Numbered from the stretch's first letter, positions 40,586 through 49,286 are shown. The stretch: DNA of 49,960 nucleotides from an uncultured Actinomycetes bacterium (GCA_903918645.1 CAIXFH010000125.1:1-49960), one strand, 5' to 3'. Notes: a model not told the origin generated them from the sequence alone. A program made the numbers and translations.

Positions 40586-42370
40586 TCAGGAGTCGTACGA
40601 GCGGAAACCGCGACCGGTCTTACGTCCGAGATACCCCGCAGCGACAAGGTGCTCGAGAAGGGGTGCTGGCGCGAAGCCGGGCTCACGAAACTCGAGGTAG
40701 AGCGTGCGCTGGATTGCCTTCGATACATCTAGGCCGACAACGTCGAGTAACTCGAAGGGACCCATGGGATAGCCGCAACCAGTCTTCATGGCCATGTCGA
40801 TCTCATCAGCATTCGCGTAGTTCATCGCGAGCATCTTGACCGCGTCGTTGAGGTAGGGGAAGAGCAACGCGTTCACGATGAAGCCGGCTCGGTCGCCACA
40901 CTTCACTGGGTGCTTACCGAGGCGCTTGCACAAATCGACACTCGTCGCAACGACGTCCTCAGCGGTGGCGACGGTCGACACAACCTCAACCAGCTTCATG
41001 AGTTGGGCTGGATTGAAGAAGTGCAATCCCACGACATCTGCTGGGCGGGAGGTGACCGCGGCAAGGTCGATGACAGGCAGACTCGATGTGGTGGTCGCGA
41101 GAATGGCGCCAGGCTTGCAGATCTCGTCGAAAGTCTCGAAGAGTGCGGCCTTCACCGACATTTCCTCGACCACTGCCTCGAGGACGAGGTCGCAATCGGC
41201 GAGGTGATCGAGTTTGGTCGTGCCAGTGATGCAAGCCATCGCAGCATCGCGTTGCTCCTGCGTGGCCTTGCCGCGCAATACCGCCTTGTCGAGCGAGCGC
41301 TCGACCGCAGCGCGCACCTTGGCAACGCGGTCGTCGCCTCGAGCTACGAACAGCACCTCGTACCCGGCTTTGGCGAAGACCTCCACGATGCCGGTGGCCA
41401 TGGTGCCCGACCCGACAACGCCGACTTTGCGAATCGCGCGAAGTGTGGCTGTCGACCCGGCCGCAGAGGCAACGGGGCTGAAGGAATCAGTCACAACCAC
41501 AGGGGAATTCGGCGCCTGGTAGGTGTAGAACCCACGTCCACTCTTGCGGCCACGCAGGCCAGCCGCCACCAGTTGCTTGAGAATCGGCGAGGGTGCGTGC
41601 AACCGATCACGGCCTTGCTTGTACATCGTGTCGAGAATCTCGTACGCGGTATCAAGACCGATCAGGTCGAGCAACGCCAGCGGACCCATCGGCAAACCAC
41701 AGCCGAATCGCATCGACGCATCTATGTCCTCGCGAGTTGCGTACTTGGTTTCAAACATCGACGCCGCGTGATTGAGGTAGCCAAACAGCAAGGAGTTGGC
41801 AATGAACCCCGCCTTGTCACCGACAATCACTGGCTCTTTACCAAGATTGTGCGCGACCTGCTTGATGTCTTCGAGGACGTCGTCGGCCGAGACAACCGTG
41901 CGCACGATCTCGACGAACTTCAAGACCGGAGCCGGATTGAAGAAGTGCAGCCCCACCACCTGGGATGGACGGCTGGTGGCCACGGCGATATCGGTGACCG
42001 AGAGCGAGGACGTGTTGGTCGCCAGAATGGATCCCGCGGGAACAACCTTGTCGAGCCGTTCGAAGATCTCGCGCTTGAGATCAATGTTCTCGGGCACTGC
42101 TTCGACCACTAGGTGACGGTCGGCGAAATCGTTGTAGTCGGTGGTGAATCGAATGCGACCCAGGATCGCCTTTCGCTCATCGTCGGTGAGCTTGCCACGA
42201 ACAACGGCGCGCTCGGTCGAACCTTCAACGTGCGCGCGTCCACGTTCGACAGCGCCATCAGTGAGGTCGAGACCCACTACGTCATACCCGCTGCGCGCGA
42301 AGACCTCGGCGATTCCAGCACCCATCGTGCCCAGGCCGACTACTCCGACCTTGGTGATCTCGCGTGACAT
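40586..42370 (-). CDS. Double-domain 3-hydroxybutyryl-CoA dehydrogenase
   Basis: 594 residues made of two complete 3-hydroxyacyl-CoA dehydrogenase units in tandem (about 5-290 and 315-594) joined by a Ser/Ala/Val linker. Unit 1: KVGVVGLGTMGAGIAEVFA, NTSSLSV, GLHFFNPAPVLKFVEIV, GFIANSLLFGYLN. Unit 2: KVGVVGSGTMATGIVEVFA, TTSSLPV, GLHFFNPAQLMKLVEVV, GFIVNALLFPYLN. Both keep the Ser, His, Glu and Asn of the active site. No crotonase domain is attached, unlike FadB/FadJ. ATG 42370 has GAGGAG upstream. It would reduce acetoacetyl-CoA to 3-hydroxybutyryl-CoA in the EMC pathway. Head of a five-gene minus-strand run. Confidence 0.93.
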   Translation of the reverse strand: MSREITKVGVVGLGTMGAGIAEVFARSGYDVVGLDLTDGAVERGRAHVEGSTERAVVRGKLTDDERKAILGRIRFTTDYNDFADRHLVVEAVPENIDLKREIFERLDKVVPAGSILATNTSSLSVTDIAVATSRPSQVVGLHFFNPAPVLKFVEIVRTVVSADDVLEDIKQVAHNLGKEPVIVGDKAGFIANSLLFGYLNHAASMFETKYATREDIDASMRFGCGLPMGPLALLDLIGLDTAYEILDTMYKQGRDRLHAPSPILKQLVAAGLRGRKSGRGFYTYQAPNSPVVVTDSFSPVASAAGSTATLRAIRKVGVVGSGTMATGIVEVFAKAGYEVLFVARGDDRVAKVRAAVERSLDKAVLRGKATQEQRDAAMACITGTTKLDHLADCDLVLEAVVEEMSVKAALFETFDEICKPGAILATTTSSLPVIDLAAVTSRPADVVGLHFFNPAQLMKLVEVVSTVATAEDVVATSVDLCKRLGKHPVKCGDRAGFIVNALLFPYLNDAVKMLAMNYANADEIDMAMKTGCGYPMGPFELLDVVGLDVSKAIQRTLYLEFREPGFAPAPLLEHLVAAGYLGRKTGRGFRSYDS

Positions 42371-42502
42371 CGTCGCTCCTCGTTGAAATCGCTTGGATTC
42401 GGCCAATGGCCTTGCGGTTAGTCTCCCAGGTGACAATTCGGTGGCACTACCGCCCCGCCCGTCTTCGCTACAGCCGCAAGTGCAGTTGCGCCAAGACTCA
42501 AC

Positions 42503-43174
42503 TCAGAAGAGCCGGGCATCCACATCGTCGACCCCACGCAGCGCCTCGTAATCGAGAACCACACACGTGATCCCTCGATCCTCGGCGAGCGTGCGCGCCT
42601 GCGGTTTGATCTCCTGCGCGGCGAAGACGCCGCTAACCGGAGCGAGAAGTGGATCGCGGTTCAGCAGGTCGAGATAGCGAGTGAGCTGCTCAACTCCATT
42701 GATCTCGCCTCGACGTTTAATCTCAACTGCGACGGTTCGACCCGATTCGTCACGGCAGAGTAGGTCCACTGGCCCAATCGGAGTCGGATACTCCCGGCGC
42801 ACAAGTCGCCAGCCCGAACCCAGCACCTCAACCTGCTCGGCTAGCAACTTCTGTAGTTGCGCCTCGACCCCGTCCTTCACAAGCCCGGGATCAACGCCAA
42901 GGTCAAGCGCCGAATCCTGCAGCACTTCGACAATCTCGATCGTGAGGAGTTCGCCGGACTTATTGGTCACGATCCAGGAGCCGACGCCCGCCTCATCAAC
43001 GTCTGCACGTAGAAGGCACGGACTCGCCATCCAGTTGAGTGGGCGATGCGAGGTCTCGGAGTGGATCAGAACCGTGCCATCACCCTTGACCATGAGCAGG
43101 CGCACAGCCTCGGGCAGATGGGCCGAGAGTCGACCTGCGTAGTCGACGGAGCAGCGAGCTATGACCAGGCGCAC
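42503..43174 (-). CDS. nucS: Mismatch-specific endonuclease NucS (EndoMS)
   Basis: 223 residues from GTG 43174. NucS cuts both strands at mismatches and gives non-canonical mismatch repair in actinobacteria lacking MutS/MutL. The N-terminal DNA-binding domain includes [15 protein letters not shown] and [10 protein letters not shown]. The nuclease core has [20 protein letters not shown] and [20 protein letters not shown], holding the Asp, Glu, Lys and Gln of the site. The C-terminus ends DARLF, fitting a sliding-clamp contact. It sits between the mutase and dehydrogenase genes, 48 bases after the mutase. Confidence 0.96.
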   Translation of the reverse strand: MRLVIARCSVDYAGRLSAHLPEAVRLLMVKGDGTVLIHSETSHRPLNWMASPCLLRADVDEAGVGSWIVTNKSGELLTIEIVEVLQDSALDLGVDPGLVKDGVEAQLQKLLAEQVEVLGSGWRLVRREYPTPIGPVDLLCRDESGRTVAVEIKRRGEINGVEQLTRYLDLLNRDPLLAPVSGVFAAQEIKPQARTLAEDRGITCVVLDYEALRGVDDVDARLF

Positions 43175-43222
43175 GTCGGCAGCATACGGGCCGCGGCACG
43201 CGCAGAACTGCTTGGCCGAGAA

Positions 43223-45211
43223 TCAGGGCGCGACAAGCGCTTCGAGGCCGTGCGCTCGGCGAACGACATCGAGCACGCGAGCCATGATTGCGGTGGCGTC
43301 ATAGTCCTTGGGAGTGAAAACCGCAGCTACCCCTTGTGCCCGCAGCACATCAGCGTCGGCATCGGGGATGATCCCGCCAACTACTAACGGCACATCACCC
43401 AACCCGGATTCGCGCAATCCGTTGAGCACCATAGGTACCAGCGCGAGGTGCGATCCCGACAGGATCGACAGACCGACCACGTCGACATCCTCTTCCACCG
43501 CAGCCGCAACGATCTGCTCAGGCGTTAGGCGAATGCCTTGATAGACGACCTCAAATCCAGCGTCGCGAGCACGCACCGCGATCTGCTCGGCACCGTTGCT
43601 GTGGCCGTCAAGACCGGGCTTGCCCACGAGCATGCGGAGTCGGACACCAAGCTCGGCCTCGGTCGAGGCGACGTTCGCACGCACCTGTGCGAGTTCCTCG
43701 GTGCGGGGCGCAACACCGACAACACCCGATACCCCTGTGGGCGCGCGATACTCGCCGAAAACCTCGCGCAATGCCCCCGACCACTCGCCGGTCGTGACTC
43801 CAACCCTCGCGCAGTTCATAGTGGCTGGCATCAGGTTTGCTGAGGTGCGGGCAACACGTTGGAGCTCGACTAGCGCAGCGGCGACCTCCGCTTGGTCATG
43901 GTGTGCGCGCCACGCATCGAGTCGCTGCTCAGCATGTGTTTCAACTTCTGGGTCGACCGACATAAACGCGGTATCAGCATCAGCGGTCAACGTGCTGGGT
44001 TCGGTGGTGGTGAAGGCGTTGACACCAACCACGATGTCCTCCCCGCTTTCCACCCGAGCTCGACGAGCGGCATGCGAGGTGACGAGTTGGCCCTTCATGT
44101 AGCCGGACTCAACGGCAGCGACCGCCCCGCCCATCTCTTGCACGCGATCGATCTCGGCACGTGCGATAGCCACCAACTCGGCTACCTTGCGCTCGACCAC
44201 CACTGAGCCGGTGAACAGATCGTCATACTCAAGCAGGTCGCTCTCAAATGCCAGCACCTGCTGAATTCGCAATGACCACTGCTGATCCCACGGATGCGGC
44301 AGCCCGAGAGCTTCATTCCAGGCAGGTAGCTGCACCGCTCGTGCACGTGCGTCTTTGGACAGCGTGACCGCGAGCATCTCGAGCACGATGCGCTGAACGT
44401 TGTTCTCGGGCTGCGCCTCGGTGAGCCCGAGCGAGTTGACCTGCACTCCGTACCGGAAGCGGCGCTGCTGCTGGTCGGTGATGCCGTACCGCTCAAAAGT
44501 GATCTCGTCCCACAGTTGAACGAACGCACGCATTTTGCACATCTCTTCGACGAACCGGACTCCCGCATTAACGAAGAACGACATACGAGCGACTACCTCG
44601 CCGAAACGTTCTGGCGGCACTTGACCGGAGTCGCGAACCGAATCGAGAACCGCAATCGCAGTGCACATGGCGTAGGCGAGTTCTTGCGCCGGAGTGGCAC
44701 CGGCTTCTTGCAAGTGATAGCTGCAGATGTTGATGGGGTTCCATTTCGGAACGTCCAGCACGGTCCAGGCGATCATGTCGGTGATCAAGCGCATCGACGG
44801 TGCAGGCGGAAACACGTAGGTACCCCGCGACAGGTACTCCTTGATGATGTCGTTCTGCGTTGTGCCTTGCAGATCCGAGAGCGCAGCACCCTGTTCCTCG
44901 GCCACTGTGGCGTAAAGCGCGAGCAGCCACATCGCGGTGGCGTTGATCGTCATCGAGGTGTTCATCGTCTTGAGTGGGATGCCGTCGAAGAGCGCACGCA
45001 TGTCACCTAGATGCGTAACCGGCACCCCGACCTTGCCGACCTCACCACGAGCAAGCACATGACCAGGGTCGTAGCCGGTCTGCGTAGGTAGATCGAAGGC
45101 GACCGAAAGGCCGGTCTGACCCTTATCTAGGTTGCGACGGTAGAGCGAGTTGGATGCGGTCGCCGAACTGTGCCCAGCGTAGGTCCGCATAAGCCACGGC
45201 TTGTCACGCAT
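43223..45211 (-). CDS. ecm: Ethylmalonyl-CoA mutase (MeaA type)
   Basis: 662 residues with catalytic barrel and cobalamin domain in one chain, as in MeaA/Ecm. The start RDKPWLMRTYAGHSSATASN and segments GQTGLSVAFDLPTQTGYD, MNTSMTINATAMWLLALY, GTTQNDIIKEYLSRGTYVFP and NPINICSYHLQEAGATPAQE follow Methylobacterium MeaA closely, as I recall it. The B12 domain has GKPGLDGHSNGAEQIA (Asp-x-His-x2-Gly), GLSILSGSH and VVGGIIPDAD. It isomerises ethylmalonyl-CoA to methylsuccinyl-CoA using AdoCbl. Isobutyryl- or methylmalonyl-CoA mutase is less likely given this likeness and nearby ccr. GGAGG lies 8 bases before the ATG. Confidence 0.94.
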   Translation of the reverse strand: MRDKPWLMRTYAGHSSATASNSLYRRNLDKGQTGLSVAFDLPTQTGYDPGHVLARGEVGKVGVPVTHLGDMRALFDGIPLKTMNTSMTINATAMWLLALYATVAEEQGAALSDLQGTTQNDIIKEYLSRGTYVFPPAPSMRLITDMIAWTVLDVPKWNPINICSYHLQEAGATPAQELAYAMCTAIAVLDSVRDSGQVPPERFGEVVARMSFFVNAGVRFVEEMCKMRAFVQLWDEITFERYGITDQQQRRFRYGVQVNSLGLTEAQPENNVQRIVLEMLAVTLSKDARARAVQLPAWNEALGLPHPWDQQWSLRIQQVLAFESDLLEYDDLFTGSVVVERKVAELVAIARAEIDRVQEMGGAVAAVESGYMKGQLVTSHAARRARVESGEDIVVGVNAFTTTEPSTLTADADTAFMSVDPEVETHAEQRLDAWRAHHDQAEVAAALVELQRVARTSANLMPATMNCARVGVTTGEWSGALREVFGEYRAPTGVSGVVGVAPRTEELAQVRANVASTEAELGVRLRMLVGKPGLDGHSNGAEQIAVRARDAGFEVVYQGIRLTPEQIVAAAVEEDVDVVGLSILSGSHLALVPMVLNGLRESGLGDVPLVVGGIIPDADADVLRAQGVAAVFTPKDYDATAIMARVLDVVRRAHGLEALVAP

Positions 45212-45381
45212 CTGGTCGCCTCCCTACCCGGATCACGGCTCAAGGAGAGCCTGACGCCCACCTGTACGCGGGCAGCGTATCTGTCTGAGCGGGTACACAA
45301 CGAATGGTGCAGCGAAGATCACACGTCGCATCGATTCGGCCGCAACTGGCAGATCGGGCCGCGGTGCTCGACGATTACTAG

Positions 45382-45705
45382 GTGAGATTCACGAGCGCGT
45401 CGTTCCTGTTCGGGCCGTTGATCGCATTCGCCATGGTCGGACTCTTCGTCGTGCTCCTGAGATGGGCCTTCGCTCGCGGCGGTTCGTTGATGGCGCGTCC
45501 AGGCCGGCCCGGTGCCGAAGAGGATTACGGGCTGCTCGTACCGGTGGCGAGTCCGAATACCTACGTCGAAGGTGAGATCCTGCGCCGGACCCTCGAGGAT
45601 GCCGATATCCGTGCGATGCTCGCACAAACCCTGCATGGGCCCCGGATCATGGTGTGGCCCGCCGATGAAATACAAGCTCGAAAACTCTTGCGCCAATCGA
45701 ACTGA
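45382..45705 (+). CDS. Small membrane-anchored protein with DUF2007-like domain
   Basis: 107 residues. One N-terminal transmembrane helix (FLFGPLIAFAMVGLFVVLL) is followed by a short soluble domain with YVEGEILRRTLEDADIRAML and IQARKLL, resembling DUF2007 (putative signal-transducing protein). The frame opens with GTG at 45382; no strong ribosome site is seen. It lies between the divergent ecm promoter and the convergent murA end, 5 bases away. Function unknown. Confidence 0.72.
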   Translation: MRFTSASFLFGPLIAFAMVGLFVVLLRWAFARGGSLMARPGRPGAEEDYGLLVPVASPNTYVEGEILRRTLEDADIRAMLAQTLHGPRIMVWPADEIQARKLLRQSN

Positions 45706-45710
45706 CTCGC

Positions 45711-46985
45711 TCAGATCCGTTCGTCGACGAACACGCGGGTGACGTCCGCGCCAAGACGAACGAGATCGGCCACGAAGCCCTCGTAGCCTCGATCGATGTG
45801 ATGCGGTTCGTACACGGTGGTCATGCCCTCGGCAACCAGTCCGGCCAAAACCAAGCCCGCGCCGGCCCGGATGTCGGCAGCTTCGACCGGGGCCCCCGAA
45901 AGTGAGGTACGACCGCGAACCATCGCGTGGTGCCCGTCGGTACGAACATCGGCGCCCAAGCGCACCATCTCGTTGACAAATCGGAATCGCGCCTCGAACA
46001 GGTTCTCGGTGACGAGCGCGGCGCCGCTGGCGATCGAGTTCATGGCGATGAAGTGCGGCTGCAGATCGGTCGGGAATCCCGGGTACGGGAGGGTGACGAC
46101 ATCAACGGCCTTCGGGCGGGTATCGCACCGAACTCGAAACCCGTTGTCCATCAGGTCGATCTGGGCACCGGCGTCGGCCAGTTTCGACAAGGCAATTTCG
46201 AGATGTCCGGAAACTGCGTTGTGGATCGTGATGTCGCCGCGGGTCATCACGGCGCCAACTGCCCACGTGCCCGCGACTAACCGATCGGGAACGGTGGTGT
46301 GATCGGTGGGCTGCAAGATGTCGACGCCAACGATCTCCAAGGTCGAGGTACCCACCCCGGATATCTGCGCGCCCATGCTTTGCAGCATCGTGCAGATGTC
46401 GACGATCTCGGGCTCGCGAGCCGCGTTGTCGATCACGGTGGTGCCAAGGGCGAGCACAGCAGCCATGAGCAGATTCTCGGTTGCACCGACACTGGGGAAA
46501 TCGAGCCAGATACTTGCCCCGCGAAGGCGCTCGTCGCGTCGAGCGATCAGGAACCCGTGCTCGCTATGGACGGTGGCCCCAAGACGTTCGAGCCCGGCGA
46601 CATGCATATCGAGCCCACGACTGCCGATGTTGTCGCCGCCAGGCAGGGCGACATCAGCCTGGCCACACCGCGCGAGCAGTGGGCCCAGGACGTTGATCGA
46701 GGCACGGAGCTTGCGCACTAGGTCGTAATCGGCTTGATGCGAGGGCATTTCCGGCACCGTGATCGCGACAGTGCGGTTTTCCCGATCGCGAATCACGTCG
46801 CAGCCAAGACGCCGCAGCAGTTCGGCCATGTAATCGACGTCGAGAATGTCGGGAACCTCGCGCAACGTGGTGGTGCCTTCAGCCAGCAAGGCCGCTGCCA
46901 TGAGTTTGAGGACGCTGTTCTTCGCACCAGTGACCCGCACCTCGCCAGCGAGCCGCGCACCACCGACGATCCGGAACACCTCCAT
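45711..46985 (-). CDS. murA: UDP-N-acetylglucosamine 1-carboxyvinyltransferase
   Basis: 424 residues. MurA transfers enolpyruvate from PEP to UDP-GlcNAc, the first committed step of peptidoglycan synthesis. Motifs: [61 protein letters not shown]. The active-site loop reads [15 protein letters not shown], so the usual catalytic Cys is Asp118, as in M. tuberculosis MurA. That change is known to confer fosfomycin insensitivity while keeping activity. ATG 46985 matches family start (MEVFRIVGG); the upstream open frame overlaps pduO and is not coding. Confidence 0.97.
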   Translation of the reverse strand: MEVFRIVGGARLAGEVRVTGAKNSVLKLMAAALLAEGTTTLREVPDILDVDYMAELLRRLGCDVIRDRENRTVAITVPEMPSHQADYDLVRKLRASINVLGPLLARCGQADVALPGGDNIGSRGLDMHVAGLERLGATVHSEHGFLIARRDERLRGASIWLDFPSVGATENLLMAAVLALGTTVIDNAAREPEIVDICTMLQSMGAQISGVGTSTLEIVGVDILQPTDHTTVPDRLVAGTWAVGAVMTRGDITIHNAVSGHLEIALSKLADAGAQIDLMDNGFRVRCDTRPKAVDVVTLPYPGFPTDLQPHFIAMNSIASGAALVTENLFEARFRFVNEMVRLGADVRTDGHHAMVRGRTSLSGAPVEAADIRAGAGLVLAGLVAEGMTTVYEPHHIDRGYEGFVADLVRLGADVTRVFVDERI

Positions 46986-47057
46986 GGTCTCGAGGATAGG
47001 CGACACAAGGCACGCTCCCAACGAGTCGGGTCGAGCTCGTGTCGTTAGTGTTGGGAC

Positions 47058-47633
47058 ATGGTCAACCTCACGCGCATCTACACCCGTACTGGCGACGACG
47101 GCACGACCGCGCTTGGCGACATGTCGCGCGTGGATAAGAACGACCGACGTCTGCACGCATACGCCGACACAGATGAAGCTAACTCCAGCATCGGCGTGGC
47201 CATCGCCCTAGGCGCACTGGCACCAGAACTCAACGACCTGCTCACCAAGATCCAGAACGATCTCTTCGACGTGGGCGCCGACCTCTGCACGCCGATCACG
47301 CCCGATCCGAAGTATCCGCCCCTTCGCGTCGAGCAGAGTTACATCGATGCGCTTGAGGCCAACTGCGATACGTACAACGATCGCCTTGAGTCACTTCGGT
47401 CCTTCATCCTCCCTGGCGGCACTCCAGGCGCAGCCTTGCTGCACGTGTCACGCACGGTGGTAAGGCGCGCCGAGCGCTCGACCTGGGCCGCCCTAGAGGC
47501 GCACGGCGACGGCGTCAATCCGCTCACGGCGCATTACCTCAACCGGCTGTCGGACTTGCTGTTCATCCTGGCCCGCGTCGCCAATGTTGACGCGGGCGGC
47601 GACGTACTCTGGGTTCCGGGCGCCAACCGCTAG
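47058..47633 (+). CDS. PduO-type cob(I)alamin adenosyltransferase
   Basis: 191 residues. It makes adenosylcobalamin from cob(I)alamin and ATP. The ATP loop at the N-terminus is [20 protein letters not shown], then [15 protein letters not shown]. The helical core has [11 protein letters not shown] and [20 protein letters not shown] with the conserved Asn, Arg and Asp. It would provide the cofactor for the ethylmalonyl-CoA mutase encoded 2 kb away. Divergent from murA across 72 bases, the same neighbourhood as in M. tuberculosis. No cobalamin riboswitch is seen upstream. Confidence 0.95.
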   Translation: MVNLTRIYTRTGDDGTTALGDMSRVDKNDRRLHAYADTDEANSSIGVAIALGALAPELNDLLTKIQNDLFDVGADLCTPITPDPKYPPLRVEQSYIDALEANCDTYNDRLESLRSFILPGGTPGAALLHVSRTVVRRAERSTWAALEAHGDGVNPLTAHYLNRLSDLLFILARVANVDAGGDVLWVPGANR

Positions 47634-47706
47634 CAGCGGCCAGCAACGCAATCGCGGTCGCCCATTGGGTACGACCGCGATCGACTTTGCGAGTTGCCCC
47701 GCTAGC
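47629..47706. terminator. Large imperfect hairpin between convergent genes
   Basis: A 10-bp perfect stem ATCGCGGTCG (47651-47660) with CGACCGCGAT (47672-47681), extended outward by CGCAA/TTGCG (47647-47651 and 47687-47691), and by GCTAGC at both ends (47629-47634, 47701-47706). The inner loop can add CCC/GGG. It fills the gap between pduO and the convergent secreted-protein gene, so it is best read as a bidirectional transcript-end structure. No T-run is present. Confidence 0.6.
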
Positions 47707-47715
47707 AAGTGCTCG

Positions 47716-48627
47716 TTAGGAAATCCCAGCCCGGGCGCTCGTCGAACTCTTGGTGACGTAGTTGGCCTTGTACGCGTAGACCGTCAGTTTGACCAGCTTG
47801 CCGCGGTCTGCGGCCCGCGGGGTGTAGGTGGCATAAGCCGCCGTGGTTCCCGACCACACCACAACTCCGTTGAGGTGCGAACTGTCGATCAGCGACCAGA
47901 CGTACTTGTACGAAGTCGGCGTTGGCGAGAAGGAGAAGGTCGAGGCCGTCAATGCCTTCCCGGGACTGGCCTGAGTAGGACCGGTCAAGCCGGCCATCGA
48001 CGCGGGTGCGAGAACTGTGAAGGCACCCTTGACGGTGACTGGCAGGCTGGAGGCGTGCAGGGTTGTGAAGCCCAGTCTGGTTGCGGTCGTGGTGAGAACC
48101 AGCGCTTTGCCCAGATCAAGGGCCACTGACTTGTAGGTCGCCGCCCTGCTCACGACCGTGGCGCCGCGCTTCCAGACATAGCTAAAGGTCGCTGCCCCTT
48201 CGGGCTGCCACACGCCGGGCTGCGCAGTCAGGACCTTGCCTAGGACGGCAACATGGGTGGCAGAAGCACCCGTCATCGTCGGCTTGGTGCTGTTGGTGAA
48301 CAGACCTGGCAGCACCGTGACCGGAGCAGATCGTGCGGTGGCAGTGCCACACACAATCTCCCTACCAAGAGCCTGGTAGGGCAACTCCCAGGTGGCGGTG
48401 TTCTCCAGGACTGTGCTGCTCGAGGAGAAGTACCACCTGATCCTGGTGGTGGCTGGCGAGACAGTGCAGATCAAGGTGGAGCCGACACGTGGAGTCCCGC
48501 TGATGGTCGCTGAAGGGGTGGCAGCCGCCGGATGCACCGGGTTTGCCCAGGCAGACACCTGACTCGACAGAGCAACTGCCGACACCGCCAGAACGCCAAC
48601 CAACGACGCACGAATGACACTACGCAT
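47716..48627 (-). CDS. Secreted protein with Ig-like repeat modules
   Basis: 303 residues. A signal peptide is clear: MRSVIR, a hydrophobic core, then SAWA-NP at about residue 29. The mature part holds three or four loosely repeated modules of about 80-90 residues (ISGTPRVGSTLICTVSP; LTAQPGVWQPEGAATFSYVW; FSPTPTSYKYVW), like the beta-sandwich repeats in actinobacterial surface proteins. There is no LPxTG motif, no catalytic motif and no membrane anchor. Probably exported via Sec and cell-surface associated. GAGGGG lies about 11 bases before the ATG. Confidence 0.8.
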   Translation of the reverse strand: MRSVIRASLVGVLAVSAVALSSQVSAWANPVHPAAATPSATISGTPRVGSTLICTVSPATTRIRWYFSSSSTVLENTATWELPYQALGREIVCGTATARSAPVTVLPGLFTNSTKPTMTGASATHVAVLGKVLTAQPGVWQPEGAATFSYVWKRGATVVSRAATYKSVALDLGKALVLTTTATRLGFTTLHASSLPVTVKGAFTVLAPASMAGLTGPTQASPGKALTASTFSFSPTPTSYKYVWSLIDSSHLNGVVVWSGTTAAYATYTPRAADRGKLVKLTVYAYKANYVTKSSTSARAGIS

Positions 48628-48691
48628 ATTCGGTGCTTCCCCTCATCTACCGCTAACCGCGCAGATATCTCACTTGCCGTAGAGATACGCC

Positions 48692-48720
48692 ACACAGTGA
48701 TGAGTGGCTACGCGCTGTGT
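48692..48720. promoter_or_regulatory. Inverted repeat upstream of the secreted-protein gene
   Basis: ACACAG (48692-48697) and CTGTGT (48715-48720) form a 6-bp dyad with a 17-base spacer, 65-93 bases upstream of the secreted-protein ATG on the minus strand. Position suits an operator, but a 6-bp dyad can arise by chance and no -35/-10 pair can be assigned with confidence. Confidence 0.25.
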
Positions 48721-48792
48721 TTACGACACTAGCCGCGGGCAACAGGGAAGGGATGCCGCTGATGGGAGGTACGGGTGACCCCAAAGTTAAGT

Positions 48793-48839
48793 AAAAAAGC
48801 CCACTGCCAGCCCCCTCAAATGGGGGGCGGCAGCGGGCT
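48793..48839 (-). terminator. Rho-independent terminator of the atp operon
   Basis: Reading the minus strand after atpC, a GC-rich hairpin (AGCCC 48798-48802 with GGGCT 48835-48839; inner CTGCC/GGCAG; CCCCC/GGGGG; loop about TCAAAT) is followed by six T residues (plus-strand A-run 48793-48798). This is a textbook intrinsic terminator about 50 bases past the atpC stop and the clearest one in the window. Confidence 0.9.
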
Positions 48840-48890
48840 CTTCACAGTCAGACTAGATAAACGAGTGCAGGTAAACGAGTGCAGCCTGGC

Positions 48891-49286
48891 TCACGAATGG
48901 GTGTCAGACATCGCAACTCTGAGCCGAGTCTCGGCCCGCTCGATCGCCGCCTTGGCTTCAGCAGAATCGCTAGCCTCAGCCTTAGCCCGATCAAGCGCCT
49001 CACGAGCTCGCTGCACATCGATCTCGCCGCCAAGCTCGGCCGTCTCAGCCAAGATCGACACGTTGTTCGCATCGACGGCGAAGAAGCCACCGTGCACAGC
49101 AGCGGAGACCACTGGACCATCGACGGTGATGATGCGGACGGGACTGTTGGCCAACAGCGCCAAGACCGGCTCGTGGCCGGGCAGGATGCCGATATCGCCT
49201 TCGAGGGTCTTGGCCACCACCATCGAGGCGGTACCCGACCAGATCTTCCGGTCGACCGCGACGAGGCTGACGTTGAGTTCGGACAT
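48891..49286 (-). CDS. atpC: ATP synthase epsilon subunit
   Basis: 131 residues. The central-stalk epsilon subunit of F1 couples rotation to catalysis. The beta-sandwich domain has LNVSLVAVDRKIWSG, ASMVVAKTLEGDIGILPGHEP (first part VVAKTLEGDIGILPG) and GGFFAVDANNVSILAE. The C-terminal helical part (REALDRAKAE, AIERAETRLRVA) is of near-normal length. ATG 49286 lies one base after the atpD stop; the frame stays open upstream but overlaps atpD. Last gene of the atp operon, followed by a T-tailed terminator. Confidence 0.96.
   Translation of the reverse strand: MSELNVSLVAVDRKIWSGTASMVVAKTLEGDIGILPGHEPVLALLANSPVRIITVDGPVVSAAVHGGFFAVDANNVSILAETAELGGEIDVQRAREALDRAKAEASDSAEAKAAIERAETRLRVAMSDTHS

Noticed and set aside
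40910-42112. 400-codon open frame on the plus strand opposite the double HBD
   Set aside because: Antisense shadow with His/Arg/Asp-rich low-complexity composition; the minus strand has two complete dehydrogenase domains.
45212-45381. Possible cobalamin riboswitch before ecm
   Set aside because: No B12-box-like sequence or matching hairpins could be recognised in this 170-base gap.
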